Assembly: GCA_003013855.2 (NCBI GenBank)
Contig: PVNU02002357.1
Location: forward strand, 806,001-870,000
Direction: 5' to 3'
Source of the DNA: Liriodendron chinense
Lineage: Eukaryota > Streptophyta > Magnoliopsida > Magnoliales > Magnoliaceae
Length of the DNA: 64,000 nucleotides
Shown piece after piece: positions 44,346 to 55,711 of the stretch (position 1 is its first letter; the number at the start of each line of letters is the position of its first letter). Position numbers and translations under genes: made by a program. Below the pieces are notes generated by a model. That model was not told the origin of the DNA. It searched no databases and saw nothing but the letters and a program-made list of their open reading frames with translations.

Positions 44346-47046
44346 CAAGACCTACACCTCAAACCGTAAACCTAAAACTAAAACCTATAAGCTACGGCTA
44401 AACCTAAACCTAAACTCAATTCTCCTAACCTAAACCTAGACCCAAACTCGCAAACCTAACCCTAAACCCGATCCCGAACCCGAAACTCTAAACCAATGCC
44501 TAAACCGAATCCTAAACTCAAATCACCTAACCTAAACCTACACATATTCCTAAATCCATTCACCTAACCTAAACTTAGACCCAAACACGAAAACCTAACC
44601 CTAAACCCGATCCCGAACCCGGTATTCTAAACTTACGCCTAAACCTAATCCAAAACTCAAATCACCTAACCTGAACCAACACCTATTCATAAATCCACAT
44701 CTCTAAACTAAATCTAGACCTAAACTCGAAAACCTAACCCTAAACCCGATCCCGAACCCAAAACTCTAAACCTATGCCTAAACCTAATCCTAATCTCAAA
44801 TCACCTAACATAAACCTACACCTATTCCTAAATCCACAACTCTAAATTAAACCTAACCCTAAACCCGATCCGAACCCGAAATTCTAAACCTATGCCTAAA
44901 CCTAATCCTAAACTCAAATTACCTTACCTAAACCTACACCTATTCCTAAATCCATTCACCTAACCTAAACTTAGACCCAAACATGAAAACCTAACCCTAA
45001 ACCCGATCCCGAACACGAAATTCTCAACCTATGCCTAAACCTAATCCTAAACTCAAATCACCTAACATAAACCTACACCTATTCCTAAATCCATTCACCA
45101 AACCTAAACTTAGACCCAAACACGAAAACTTAACCCTAAACCCGATCCCGAACCCGAAATTCTAAACCTATGCCTAAACCTAATCCTAAACTCAAATCAC
45201 CTAACCTAAACCTACACCTATTCCTAAATCCACATCTCTAAACTAAACCTAGACCCAAACTCGAAAACCTAACCCTAAACCCGATCCCGAACCCGAAACT
45301 CTAAACCTATTGCAAAACCTAATCATAATCTCAAATCACCTAAAATAAACCTACACTTCTTCCTAAATCCACACCTCTAAACTAAACCTAGACCCAAACT
45401 CGCAAACCTAACCCTAAACCTGATCCCGAACCCGAAATTCTAAGCCTATGCCAAAACCTAATCCTAAACTCAAAACACCTAACCTAAACCTACACCTATT
45501 CCTAAATCCATTCACCTAACCTAATCTTAGACCCAAATATGAAAACCTAACCCTAAACCCGATCCCGAACACGAAATTCTCAACCTAAGCCTAAACCTAA
45601 TCCTAAACTCAAATCACCTAACCAAAACCTACACCTACTCCTAAATCCATTCACCTAACCTAAACTTAGACCCAAACACAAAAACCTAACCCTAAACCCG
45701 ATCCCGAACTCGAAATTCTCAACCTATGCCTAAACCTAATCCTAAACTCAAATCACCTAACCTAAACCTACACCTATTCCTAAATCCATTCACCTAACCT
45801 AAACTTAGACCTATACATGAAAACCTAACCCTAAACCCAATCCCAAACCCGAAATTCTAAACCTATACCTAAAGCTAATCGCAAACTCAAATCACCTAAC
45901 CTAAAGCTACACCTATTCCTAAATCCACATCTCTAAACTAAACCTTGACCCAAACTCGAAAACATAATCGTAAACCCGATCCCGAACCCGAAACTCTAAA
46001 CCTATGCCTAAACCTAATCCGAATCTCAAATCACCTAACCTAAACCTACACATATTCCTAAATCTGCAACTCTAAACTAAACCTAGACCCAAACTCGCAA
46101 ACCTAACCCTAAACCCGATCCCGAACCTGAAATTCTAAACCTATGCCTAAACCTATTCCTAAACTCAAATCACCTAACCTAAACCTACACCTATTCCTAG
46201 TTTCATTCACTTAACCTAAACTTAGACCTAAACACAAAAAGCTAACCCTAAACCCGATCTCGAACCCGAAATTCTCAACCTATGCCTAAACCTAATCCTA
46301 AACTCAAATCACCTAATCTAAACCTACACCTTTTCTTAAATCCATTCACTTAACCTAAACTTAGACCCAAAAATGAAAACCTAACCCTCAACCCGATCCC
46401 GAACCTGAAATTCTAAACTTATGCCTAAACCTATTCCTAAACTCAAATCACCTAACCTAAACCTACACGTATTCCCAAATCCATTCACCTAACCTAAACT
46501 TAGACCCAACCATGAAAACCTAACCCTAAACGCGATTCCGAACCCGAAATTTTCAACCTATGCCTAAACCTAATCCTAAACTCAAATCAAGTAACCTAAA
46601 CCTACTCCTATTCTTAAATCCATTCACCTAACCTAAACTTAGACCCAAACATGAAAACCTAACCCTAAACCCGATCCCGAACCCGAAATTCTCAACCTAT
46701 GCCTAAACCTAATCCTAAACTCAAATCACCTATCCTAAACCTACACCTATTCCTAAATCAACAACTCTAAACTAAACCTAGACCCAAACTCGCAAACCTA
46801 ACCCTAAACCCGATCCCGAACTCGAAATTCTCAACCTATGCCTAAACCTAATCCTAAACTCAAATCACCTAACCTAAACCTACACCTATTCCTAAATCCA
46901 TTCACCTAACCTAAAGTTAGACCCAAACACAAAAACCTAACCGTAAACCCAATCCCGAACCCACAATTCTCAACCTATGCCTAAACCTAATCATAAACTC
47001 AAATCACCTAACCTAAACCTACACCTATTACTAAATCCACAGCTCT
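44346..47046. repeat. 139-bp telomere-like satellite array, about 19 copies
   Basis: Nineteen copies of the anchor 'cctaaacccgatcccgaac' or close variants start at 44461, 44600, 44739, 44858, 44996, 45135 and so on to 46942. Spacing is 139 bases except one interval of 119 (a ~20-base deletion) and one of 138. The monomer is built from degenerate CCCTAAA-like heptamers (cctaaac, cctaacc, cctaaat) with no perfect telomere run. Two monomer versions alternate in blocks: A ('ccattcacctaacctaaactt') and B ('ccacatctctaaactaaacct'). It is not coding on either strand. Confidence 0.93.
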
Positions 47047-47519
47047 TGTTAGAACTAGAAAACGCTCGGACACAGTTTTCTGGTGTTTTGTTGTTCTGGG
47101 GTTCTGAATAATAGAAACATTCGTAGACAATCACAAGCATTCACAAAAGTACGCAAGAGAAAAGATATCTTAAGGCGAATTTTATTCCAGAGATTCTGAG
47201 ATCTTGTACATTCCAGGCCATGATCTGGCACGAGCCCTTAATTACATCGAATGGATCGATCACCCTTGATTAAAAGGCAAAAGAACATGTATACGCCTCA
47301 GAGACAAATAAAATAAAGCAAATAAGGAAGCAAAAATATAAATCATGCACGCCACAAAGAACACAGATTTTTACGTGGAAACCCTTGCGGGAGAAAACCA
47401 TGGCACAAAGCGACAAAACTCCACTATGAATAGCAATTGTACATTGGGTGGAGTATTCAGGAAAAGCCCAAATCGATGGGCAAAAGGCTAAGTAATCAGG
47501 GACTATGGCCTTAGAGTTC

Positions 47520-47593
47520 ATGGTCGTAGAGACCTGTATTTTGTGTGGTCGAAGAGACCTGTATTTGTATGGTCGCGGAGACCTGTATTTGTT
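47520..47593. repeat. 24/25-bp tandem repeat, three copies
   Basis: 'ggtcg..gagacctgtattt' occurs at about 47522, 47547 and 47571, with small variations between units. Confidence 0.85.
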
Positions 47594-48522
47594 GTGTTTT
47601 GTTATGGACTGATCCATCTTTGTACGAGTCGGATGTCTATGTCCCATGTTTTGACCGGAGATCCGGGCTGAGACTATCAGGACTTTTAACCGAGGGGTGC
47701 GACTCTGGGCCTGCGCCTGTCATTTGTGACGGGTGACCGCGCGAAGACCGATCTGCAGTAGTATGTACCTGAGCAGCTCAACCAGCAGATGCCGTTTGGA
47801 TGTGTAGGGTATTGACTGTTCTTGAAGTGTCAGTCTTTAACAAATTATGTGTGGCAGTTTAGAACTCTCCTAGTATGGTTTATCGTGTTAACCATAGTCC
47901 CCTTTGCTTAGTCCGGACCTGAATCCGGGTCATATTATGATAGTACATGTAATGATGATGTTAACGTCAAAAATTGGCTAACAGATGTTGGTCAGAGTCC
48001 AACTTTCATTCTTCGTCGTCTGACCTCCAATCGGAGATGAATGGTGTAGATTGGGGAACCTGCAATCACCAAGAAAGGTTAGGACCACCGCCGGTTGGCC
48101 CGGCTTATGGCCCTCCGATGGCAAAGTCAGTATGGTTACTGTGATAATAAGATGAAGTGTGAAATGTAGGCTTAGAGATTGTGTACCTTTATCATCTGTG
48201 GGGTCATCTATTTATGCAGATCTGGGTGATCCAGTCTGTTACGTAAGCCGTTAAGATCACTGCTGATTTCAGGGGATTAGGCACTTATCCTGTTAATCCT
48301 TAGATAAGGGGATAGCCTAACCACTTTATACGTCTAACTGATTACGTCACTTGATGTAGATCTCCCATGGTTCGGAGCTACAAATAGAAACAAGCCAAAA
48401 TTGGCCTATATAGGCTGCTGGTACTATGAGCTGAAGGACGTCCTCTCCAGAGACCAGAGACCAGAGACCAGGGCTGCTCACATGACGGAAGCTGCTCATA
48501 TCAAGAGTGCTCACATGGTGAA

Positions 48523-48722
48523 GATGCAACCCCTTTCGTCGAGCGTGAGGCGGGCTGGTCGCATTTTGGAGATGCGAGCCCTTTCTTCGAGCACGAGCCA
48601 GGCTGGTCGTATTTGGGAGATGCGACCCCTTTCGTCGAGCACGAGCCGGGCTAGTCAGATTTTGGAGATGCAACCCCTTTCTTCGAGCATGAGCCGGGCT
48701 GGTCGTATTTTGGAGATGCGAC
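48523..48722. repeat. 48-bp minisatellite, four units plus a partial one
   Basis: Units begin gatgc at 48523, 48571, 48619, 48667 and 48715, exactly 48 bases apart, each with 'cccctttc.tcgagc' and 'cgggctggtcg'. Because 48 is a multiple of 3, both strands stay open across the array (16-residue repeat). I treat the frames as a consequence of the repeat, not as genes. A short 'agagacc' triplication lies just upstream (48449-48470). Confidence 0.9.
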
Positions 48723-49351
48723 CACGATTCCTCACTTCTCTTTAAAGCCAAATTTGTCTACAACAATGATACATTAGTATGATTCTAGGCACTGGCGGCC
48801 TCTTTTGGAGAAGTTACTTCATTCATCTCGTTGGATCGGATTGGACTCTGAAAGCTTGTATTCTACTCATTCGGTAGCCCGGATGAGTTATTTGACTGCT
48901 CCATTGCGTCCGGAACGCTCGAAATACTCGAAATAGGCCCAAACAGGGCTCAAAAACATCATAAAATGAAGATTTGAAGGTGATGAAATGAACATTCAAA
49001 GTGCTAATTTTGATGATCCGCTGGCCTGATTTTATTGATGCGCTGGGGGCTAGTGTGTCCAAAAATGATTGTTGCTTTGGAATGTTTACATTTCTGATCC
49101 GCTGGGGTATTTTAGTGATGCACTGGGGTATTTTAGTGACGCGATGGGGCCAGTGCGTCAATAAAATAGGCTTGGTGCAACGTATTTCACGACGCGCTAC
49201 TACACTTGTACATTTTTAAGTTCTCCACCAGACCTGTTGCTGTCGGAAGTGGGATTTTCGGTGATCGGCAAAGGGATTCCGACAACCTCAAAAACAAATC
49301 TCTCTCCTTCTCTGGATCCGTCTGAATGAAGTGAAAGGGGGGGGGGGGGGG

Positions 49352-49359
49352 TATTTATA
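49352..49359 (-). promoter_or_regulatory. TATA box of the LTR-like insertion
   Basis: TATAAATA on the minus strand, followed by a 14-base C-run (G-run 49337-49350 on the plus strand) and a purine-rich leader. A second, weaker TATA-like site (cataaata) lies on the same strand near 48208-48216. Confidence 0.5.
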
Positions 49360-49939
49360 CCTGAAGTCGGCCAATAGGAGACTCGGTAAAGCTGCTTGCA
49401 GGATCAGTACGTCGGCTCGAAGACTCGGTAATTGTGCCGTATATATCTAATATGCGAGACGCGAGCAGATGATCTCGAGAGTCGAATAAAGCTGCTCGCA
49501 GGATCACGACGATGTGATGATATACGATCACCGCTATTTTGACTATAACACTGAATTTCATGATGTGCTGGACAATGAATTTTCTCTATGCGCCGACGTA
49601 CTCGTGGTTTGCAAAATTGGGTTTTGCGAAACGGAGGGCTTGTGGGGCCCGCTTTGCGATGGATGTCGATGCACTGGCTCTATTTCTTCATGGTTGAGGT
49701 AACCCTCCCAAATTTGGGGGTTCTGATCACGATGACCGGTGGGGTCCACCACTGGCTCATTTTTTCATTTTTGGTCTAGTGTGATGTGTGTGGTGATTTT
49801 CGCCGCGATTTCTGATGCACTGGCCCTAAATCTAATCAGGTGATGATTTGGGCACTCATAATCATTGTTTCGAAGATCCCAACTTTTGGGACCCTAACAG
49901 CTCTAAACCAAACCTGACTCTAATCTTTCCATTGTAGAT

Positions 49940-52484
49940 ATGGATAAGAGTTGGATGCGAGCTAAGAATCGGTTTGGCTCAGAGTATAAACAAGGTGTTA
50001 AGGAGTTCATGGAATTTAAGCGATATCGGGCAGATTCAAGTAATAGAATTAGGTGCCCATACCGAAAATGCAAGAACATGATTCACAAGACTTTAGACAA
50101 AGTAGAAGATGATTTGTTCGTAGTTGGAATTGACCAGGGTTACACTTGGTGGATTCATCATGGTGAGGACTTCCACAAAGAGTTGAGGCCACTGAAGTCC
50201 TTGCTGACCCAATTGTGCCTAATGGGGGGGATGAAGACGTTGACAAAATGCAAGACATCATAGGGGATGTGTTGCAGATACTGATTTTGCAGCGACAAGT
50301 AGTAGCCAGGATATTCCTCCTATGGGTGATGCCGAATCAGAAAAGTTTAATAGGTTGTTGAGGGATGCGCAACATCCACTCTATCCAGGGTGTCGAAACT
50401 TCTCCAAGTTGAATTTTCTTACAAGTTTACTTCATTTAAAGACAATAAATCGTTGGAATAGCAAATCGTTAGACATGTTACTTGGCTTGTTGAAAGAAGT
50501 ATTACCTGAAGGTGAGACATTACCTAAGTATCATTACGAGGCAAAATCCTTAATGCGAGACTTGGGCCTTGGTTACATCCTCATACATGCATGTATAAAT
50601 GATTATGTATTGTATTGGAAAGAATATGAAAATGTTAAAGAGTGTCCATAATGTGGAGAGTCTAGGTGGAAATATGACGAAGCCAAGCATAAGAAAATTC
50701 CGCAAAAGGTGTTAAGGTACTTTCCATTGAAACCCAGATTACAAAGATTGTTTATGTCGAGCAAGACGGCTGAAGATATGAGGTGGCATAAGGAGAAATG
50801 CGTTCATGATGATAATACATTGAGGCATCCCGCTGACTCTGAAGCCTGGCAACATTTTGATAAGCAATATGACTGGTTTGTAGAGGATTCTCGCAATGTT
50901 CGGCTAGGTCTTGCAAGTGATGGTTTTAATCCATTTGGTAATATGAGTAGCTCGTACAGTATGTGGCCAGTGATACTTATGCCCTACAATTTACCTCCTT
51001 GGTTGTGTATAAAGGAATCATTTTTTATAATGTCGTTGCTTATTCCTGGACCCAAGTCACTGGGGAATGACATTGATGTGTATTTGCGACCGTTAGTAGA
51101 TGAGTTAAACGAGTTGTGGAGTCAAGGTGTCCAGACGTATGACACTTTTGCAAAACAGACATTTCGATTGCATACAGCGGTCTTGCGGACAATAAATGAC
51201 TTCCCTGCATATGAGAATTTTTCTGGGTGGAGCACGAAGGGAAAGTTGGCTTGTCCTACATGTAGTACTGAGACTTATTCATTGTTATTGAAGCATGGTA
51301 AAAAAACGTGTTATATGGACCATCGTCGCTTCCTTTCGAGGGATCATAGTCGGCGCAGGAAGACGATGATCTTTGATGGCAAACAAGATCATAGGCCACC
51401 ACCGAAAGAACTATCTGGAGAAGATGTGTAACAACAATTGAGTAACATTGAAGAAGTTAGATTTGGTAAGGCACCGCACTTGAAGAAGAGAAAACGTACA
51501 GTATTGGAGTATAACTGGAGGAAGAAGAGCATTTTTTTTAGTTGCCCTATTAGAGTCATCTAAAATTGTGACACAACTTGGATGTCATGCATATTGAGAA
51601 GAATATATGTGACAATGTCTTTGGAACATTGATGAACATAGAGAAGAAAACAAAAGACAGTTTTAAGGCTCGATTGGATCTACAAACAAAGGGTTTAAGG
51701 AAAAAGTTGCACTTGCAACCACATGAAAATTCATATACCATACTAGCAGCCTGCTACACATTGACAAAACTAGAGAAAAAACGTTTATGTGAATGGTTGA
51801 GATCAGTGAAGTTTCCCGATGGGTATGCATCGAATATCTCTCGGCGCATAAAACGGACTGTAAGGTAACAGGAATGAAAGTCATGACTGTCACGTCCTTC
51901 TGCGATGTCTACTACCGGTTGCGATTCGTGGATTCCTTAGCAAGGATGTCAGTGCTACGTTGATTGAGTTGGGGATATTCTTTAAGGATTTGTGTTTGAA
52001 ATCTTTAAATGTAGAGGTTATTAAACGACTGGAGAATGATATTTTTGTAATCCTTTGTAAACTTGAAAGAATATTTTCACCTGCATTTTTCGATGTCATG
52101 GTACACCTAGCGATTCACTTACCGCACGAAGTGAAGCTTGCAGGCCCAGTACAATATCGTTAGATGTATCAGATCGAAAGGTGATAGAACAATGATCATA
52201 AATTTTTATTCATTCCATAAACTACGTATATCCATGTTTTCATGTCCTAAATATAGTGATTTTGTGTACAGATACATTCACACATTCAAACGATATGTGA
52301 GGAATAAGGCACGTCCAGAGGGATCCATTGTTGAGGCGAACATTGATAATGAGTGCCTGACATTTTGCTCCATGTATCTTCGTGGCAAAAAGACTAGATT
52401 CAACCGAGAAGATCAGAATACCAATGAAGGGCAGGAGCATGAACAAGGACTCATATCTGTATTCGCACATAACGTCCGTCCTTT
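49940..52484 (+). pseudogene. CACTA (En/Spm) TNP2-type transposase, broken
   Basis: The transposase that moves CACTA elements. The start at ATG 49940 follows a good acceptor-like 'ctttccattgtag', so an upstream leader exon is likely. The N-terminal zinc-associated domain reads 'KSWMRAKNRFGSEYKQG', 'RCPYRKCKN', 'HKTLDKVEDDLFVVGIDQGY'. After frame changes near 50215 and 50275 the transposase core follows: 'AQHPLYPGC', 'LLGLLKEVLPEG', TAA at 50649-50651, 'CGESRWKYD', 'LMPYNLPPWLCIKE', 'RTINDFPAYENFSGWSTKG', TAA/TAG-type breaks at 51429 and near 51540, then 'LDVMHIEKNICDNVFGTLM' and the later domain 'HLPHEVKLAGPVQYR', 'RNKARPEGSIVEA'. The C-terminus is cut at 52484 by another CACTA end. No intact product is possible. 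Confidence 0.9.
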
Positions 52485-52690
52485 CACTACCAAAAAAATG
52501 ACTTTTCCCGACGGCCCCGCCTTTTTTTTCCGACGGCTCTGAGCCGTCGGAATTTCCGACGGTCTAAAACCGTCGGCTAAAGTCTATCGGCCGTCGGTAA
52601 AAACTACCCAAAAACCGACGGTCCCGCCCTTTTTTTCCGACGGCTCTTAGCCGTCGGAATCTCCAACGGTCTGGAACCGTCGGAAAATGA
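52485..52690 (+). mobile_element. CACTA transposon terminus, family 3, inserted in the transposase
   Basis: Begins CACTACCAAAAAAATG and continues with paired inverted 'ccgacggc' / 'gccgtcgg' motifs, two tandem ~110-base blocks (52522 and 52618). The repeat unit differs from families 1 and 2. It directly follows transposase coding sequence ('FAHNVRPF'), so it looks like a later insertion, with only one end preserved here. Confidence 0.75.
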
Positions 52691-53079
52691 AAATATGCTT
52701 ATTTTCATAATTTAATGAAACGAACCCACCCTATTATCCTTACATTGGGGCCCACCTACATGATTTAATGTATATCCATGCCGCCCATCAATTTTAAAAA
52801 CTCATTTTAGAGTTTTACCCCAAAGAAGGAGGCAGGTCGAAAGCTCAAGTGGACCACACCATATGGAGCCATATCCAAGTCGTCAATTGTTGATTTTAGT
52901 GTTGCTCACTTGGACCTTCAATCTGCCTCATTTTTTGGACCATGCCCTAAAATGATATGTAAAAAGGGTTGGACAGCATGGATGAATCACATACAACACC
53001 TTGGACCCCATGATCCCCTATTTGGATCGTCTGTTTCTAGTACCCCAATCATCACTCGAATTGGGGTGTGAATTAGCTT
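52691..53079. repeat. GGGCCCAC-family MITE fragment
   Basis: Phrases 'ggggcccacctacatgat', 'agtggaccacaccatatgg' and 'ttttttggaccatgccctaaaatgat' mark another member of the group. One end is lost. No gene. Confidence 0.5.
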
Positions 53080-54210
53080 GGTGTTATACCCATATATGCA
53101 TGTAACAGATTAGTGGATGTTACCCCTACCATGGGGCCCACATTGATGTTTTTTTATTTATCCACACCATCCATCCGTTTTCTTTAAACCATTTTAAGAT
53201 GTGATGGCCAAAATTTATAGAGAGATTAATCTCAAGTGGATCAGTACCACATGAAATGTTGATTCGAGTGCCTCACCATTAAAATTTCCAAAGGCTGGCC
53301 TATTATAACGTTTCCTTGATGTTTATTTGTAATCCAACCTATTGATAAATGTCAAGAAGATCTGTATGTGAAGGAAAATTAGAAAGATAATATTGATCCA
53401 AAGCTTTTGTGGCCCACAACAATGTTTTTAATGGTGATTCATCACTCTTTCTAGTGGTATGGTCCACCTGAGATAGGGCTCTCAATGGAGCGGGTCAGAT
53501 CCGAGATCCGATTCGCTCTGAATCCATATAATGCGGATTTGGATCTTAAAATAGGTCCGATTAGTTAAATGGACCGGATATGGATCTTAAAATAGGTCCG
53601 ATTAATACTTAAATGGAGCGGATATGGATTCACGAGAACATATCTGAGTTAGATCCGAATCCGATTAAGATTCGACTCATTGTCACCTTACTGTATATGT
53701 TATATTCTTGCTGACCATCCGTTTTACAAATTTCTTTAGGCCATTTGGACCATGCCATAGTAAATAGTGGGATTTGCATCATTTTTCTACTAAATTAAAT
53801 ATATTATATTATATATATATTTTATATCATATATTTTTTTGGATTTGTAATGGGGGTGCATTCGGACCTAGATCCGACTCGAATCCGATGGTTATATGGA
53901 TTTTGGATCGGAAATGGATCTAACAATTTATAAATGGATCGGATATGGATATCACCTTTTAGATCCGAGTTAGATCCAAATCCGATCCGAATCCGTCTAC
54001 AGATATACGGACTTGGAGCCGGATCCAACTGGATCCGATCCAGATCCGACCCATTGAGAGCCCTAACCTGAGATTTGGATCTTCTTATAATTTTGGATCG
54101 ATTCCTAAAATGAGATGAAAAAATAGATGGATGGAATGGATATACAGAAAAAAAAAAAATCAAGGTAGGCCGCACACGGTAAAGGTAACACCTACTAAGT
54201 TGTTATCTTC
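53080..54210. mobile_element. GGTGTTACC foldback MITE, interrupted by a hAT element
   Basis: The left end has 'attagtggatgttaccccta' and the right end has the inverted 'aggtaacacctactaag'. The inner arms carry the common 'gtggtccacctgaga' phrase. The hAT insertion at 53474-54065 splits it. Without the insert it would be about 530 bp, similar to other members. Confidence 0.6.
53474..54065. mobile_element. hAT-type MITE with 8-bp target duplication
   Basis: 592 bp. Ends tagggctctcaatgg and ccattgagagcccta are exact inverted repeats, and the 8-bp duplication acctgaga is perfect (53466-53473 and 54066-54073). TAGGG ends and 8-bp duplications are hallmarks of hAT. The interior has many 'ggatccgatccg'-like motifs and no transposase. 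Confidence 0.9.
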
Positions 54211-54966
54211 TAATTCACCTACAACAAATTGTAGGTGTTAACGGCATGCGGTAAAAGAACACCATCAATTACCTATTTTTATGGCGTGCACAATCTAGCA
54301 TTGTTAAAGATCCACTTTATAATGGCATTTACTAATTGAACGTCGTTAAAACACATTGTTGAATATCTTATACGATGATTAATTTGCATATCGTCTTCGA
54401 CCTTGCCACTACTGTAGCAGGTACTGATCGGTGCTTGTGGGGCCCACCGTGAATTGTGATCTTTATCCATTAAACATGCCTTAAACATTATAGGGCCCTA
54501 GGACGTTTTTAATGGACAGTGGACATTCAATCACTATTGTTTTCTTGTGTTGTGGTCCACCTGAGATTTAGATATGGCTCATTTATAGGATGAAGTCTTG
54601 CTATAATTAATCTTGAGAAATGAATGAACAACATGGATAAATTAAACACAATAATCGTGGTGTTGATTGAAGGTCCACCATTAAAAACTTGCCAGGGCCC
54701 ACCGTGATGTTTATTTGCCATCCAACCTGTTGATAAGGTTACACAGACCTTGATGAAGTGAAAACACAAATTAATATCAGCTTGATCCAAAACTACTAGC
54801 CTCCAGGAAGTTTTCAATGGTGAGAATTCAATTCCCACTTTTTCATGTGGTGTGGTCCACCTGAGATTTGGATCTGCCTCATTTTTTGGCCTGTGCACTA
54901 AAATGAGGTGGAAAAATGGATGGACAGCGTGGATAAAACACATACATCATGGTGGAGCCCACACAG
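54211..54966. repeat. GGGCCCAC-family MITE fragments
   Basis: At least two overlapping fragments, 54425-54560 and 54650-54960, with 'gtggtccacctgagattt', 'ccatccaacctgttgataag' and 'gatggacagcgtgga'. 54216-54420 has no recognisable feature. Confidence 0.5.
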
Positions 54967-54975
54967 CTTTGACAC

Positions 54976-55504
54976 GGGCGCGACTTGGGTGAGACCCCGG
55001 AACCAGCTATGTGGGTGGGACCCTGACCGTAGGAGTCCACCTCTATATATGAATTGTATATCCATGCTGTTCATCTTCTTTTTCGGCTTATTTTATGCAA
55101 TGGTACCAAAAATAAAGCAGATGCAAATTTCGGGTGGAGCACACCATAAGAAAAACTGGTTAATGACCATTAGAAACCTTTTGTGGGCAACAAAAGTTTT
55201 CTATCAACCTGATATTTATTTTTTCCTTTCATCCTTGCCTACATGACCTAATCAACAGATTGGATGGTCAATAAACATTACAGAGGACTCCAGGAAGTTT
55301 TTAATGGTAACAGTTCAATGAGCGCTGCGTCCTGTGGTGTGGTCCACCTAAAAATTTCATGTGCTTCATTTTTGGGACTTAGGCCTAAAATAATATGAAG
55401 AAACAGATGGACAGCATGGATATACAAGGAATACATCGAGGTGGACCCTAGGTTTAGGGTCCCACCCACGTCGCTGGTTCCGGGGTCTCACCCAAGTCGC
55501 GCCC
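54976..55504. mobile_element. Mutator-like foldback MITE with 9-bp target duplication
   Basis: 529 bp. The first 32 and last 32 bases are exact inverted repeats, starting gggcgcgacttgggtgag. The 9-bp duplication ctttgacac is perfect (54967-54975 and 55505-55513). A 9-bp duplication and long terminal repeats fit Mutator-like elements. No coding capacity. Confidence 0.88.
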
Positions 55505-55711
55505 CTTTGACACAAGCCACCTGGCTGGTGTGGGGTCACTAGCCAATCCACGTTCACTGGACATTATGAATGGTATGGATGGCATATGATCCCGTTCGTT
55601 TTTTGTCTCAACGCCTAAAATGAGCTCAGAAAATAGTTGGACGGCGTAGATTTCTCATAAACATCATGGTGGGCCTCACCCACATTCCGCGCGCCAATAC
55701 CATTTTTTGGT

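Larger units (their letters stand above)
47047..49899 (-). mobile_element. LTR-like insertion inside the satellite
   Basis: Starts tgttag and ends ctaaca, with a perfect 5-bp duplication gctct (47042-47046 and 49900-49904). The satellite monomer continues on both sides ('ccacagctct' / 'gctctaaacc'). On the minus strand there is a TATA box at 49359, and near the other end a segment with 'ctcccgcaagggtttccac', a phrase common in the R/U5 of Copia-type LTRs. No gag or pol is readable. It is either a 2.85 kb solo LTR or a small non-autonomous element. Its tandem repeats are listed separately. Confidence 0.65.

Noticed and set aside
44346..47046. True interstitial telomere (CCCTAAA)n or chromosome end
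   Set aside because: No uninterrupted heptamer run. The repeat is a fixed 139-bp monomer with degenerate units.
44346..47046. CRISPR array
   Set aside because: There are no unique spacers between short identical repeats. It is a continuous satellite in a plant-type genome.
52485..52690. Right end of the same CACTA element as the TNP2 transposase
   Set aside because: It reads CACTA in the plus direction (a left-type end), interrupts the transposase, and its subterminal motif differs from that at 41566.
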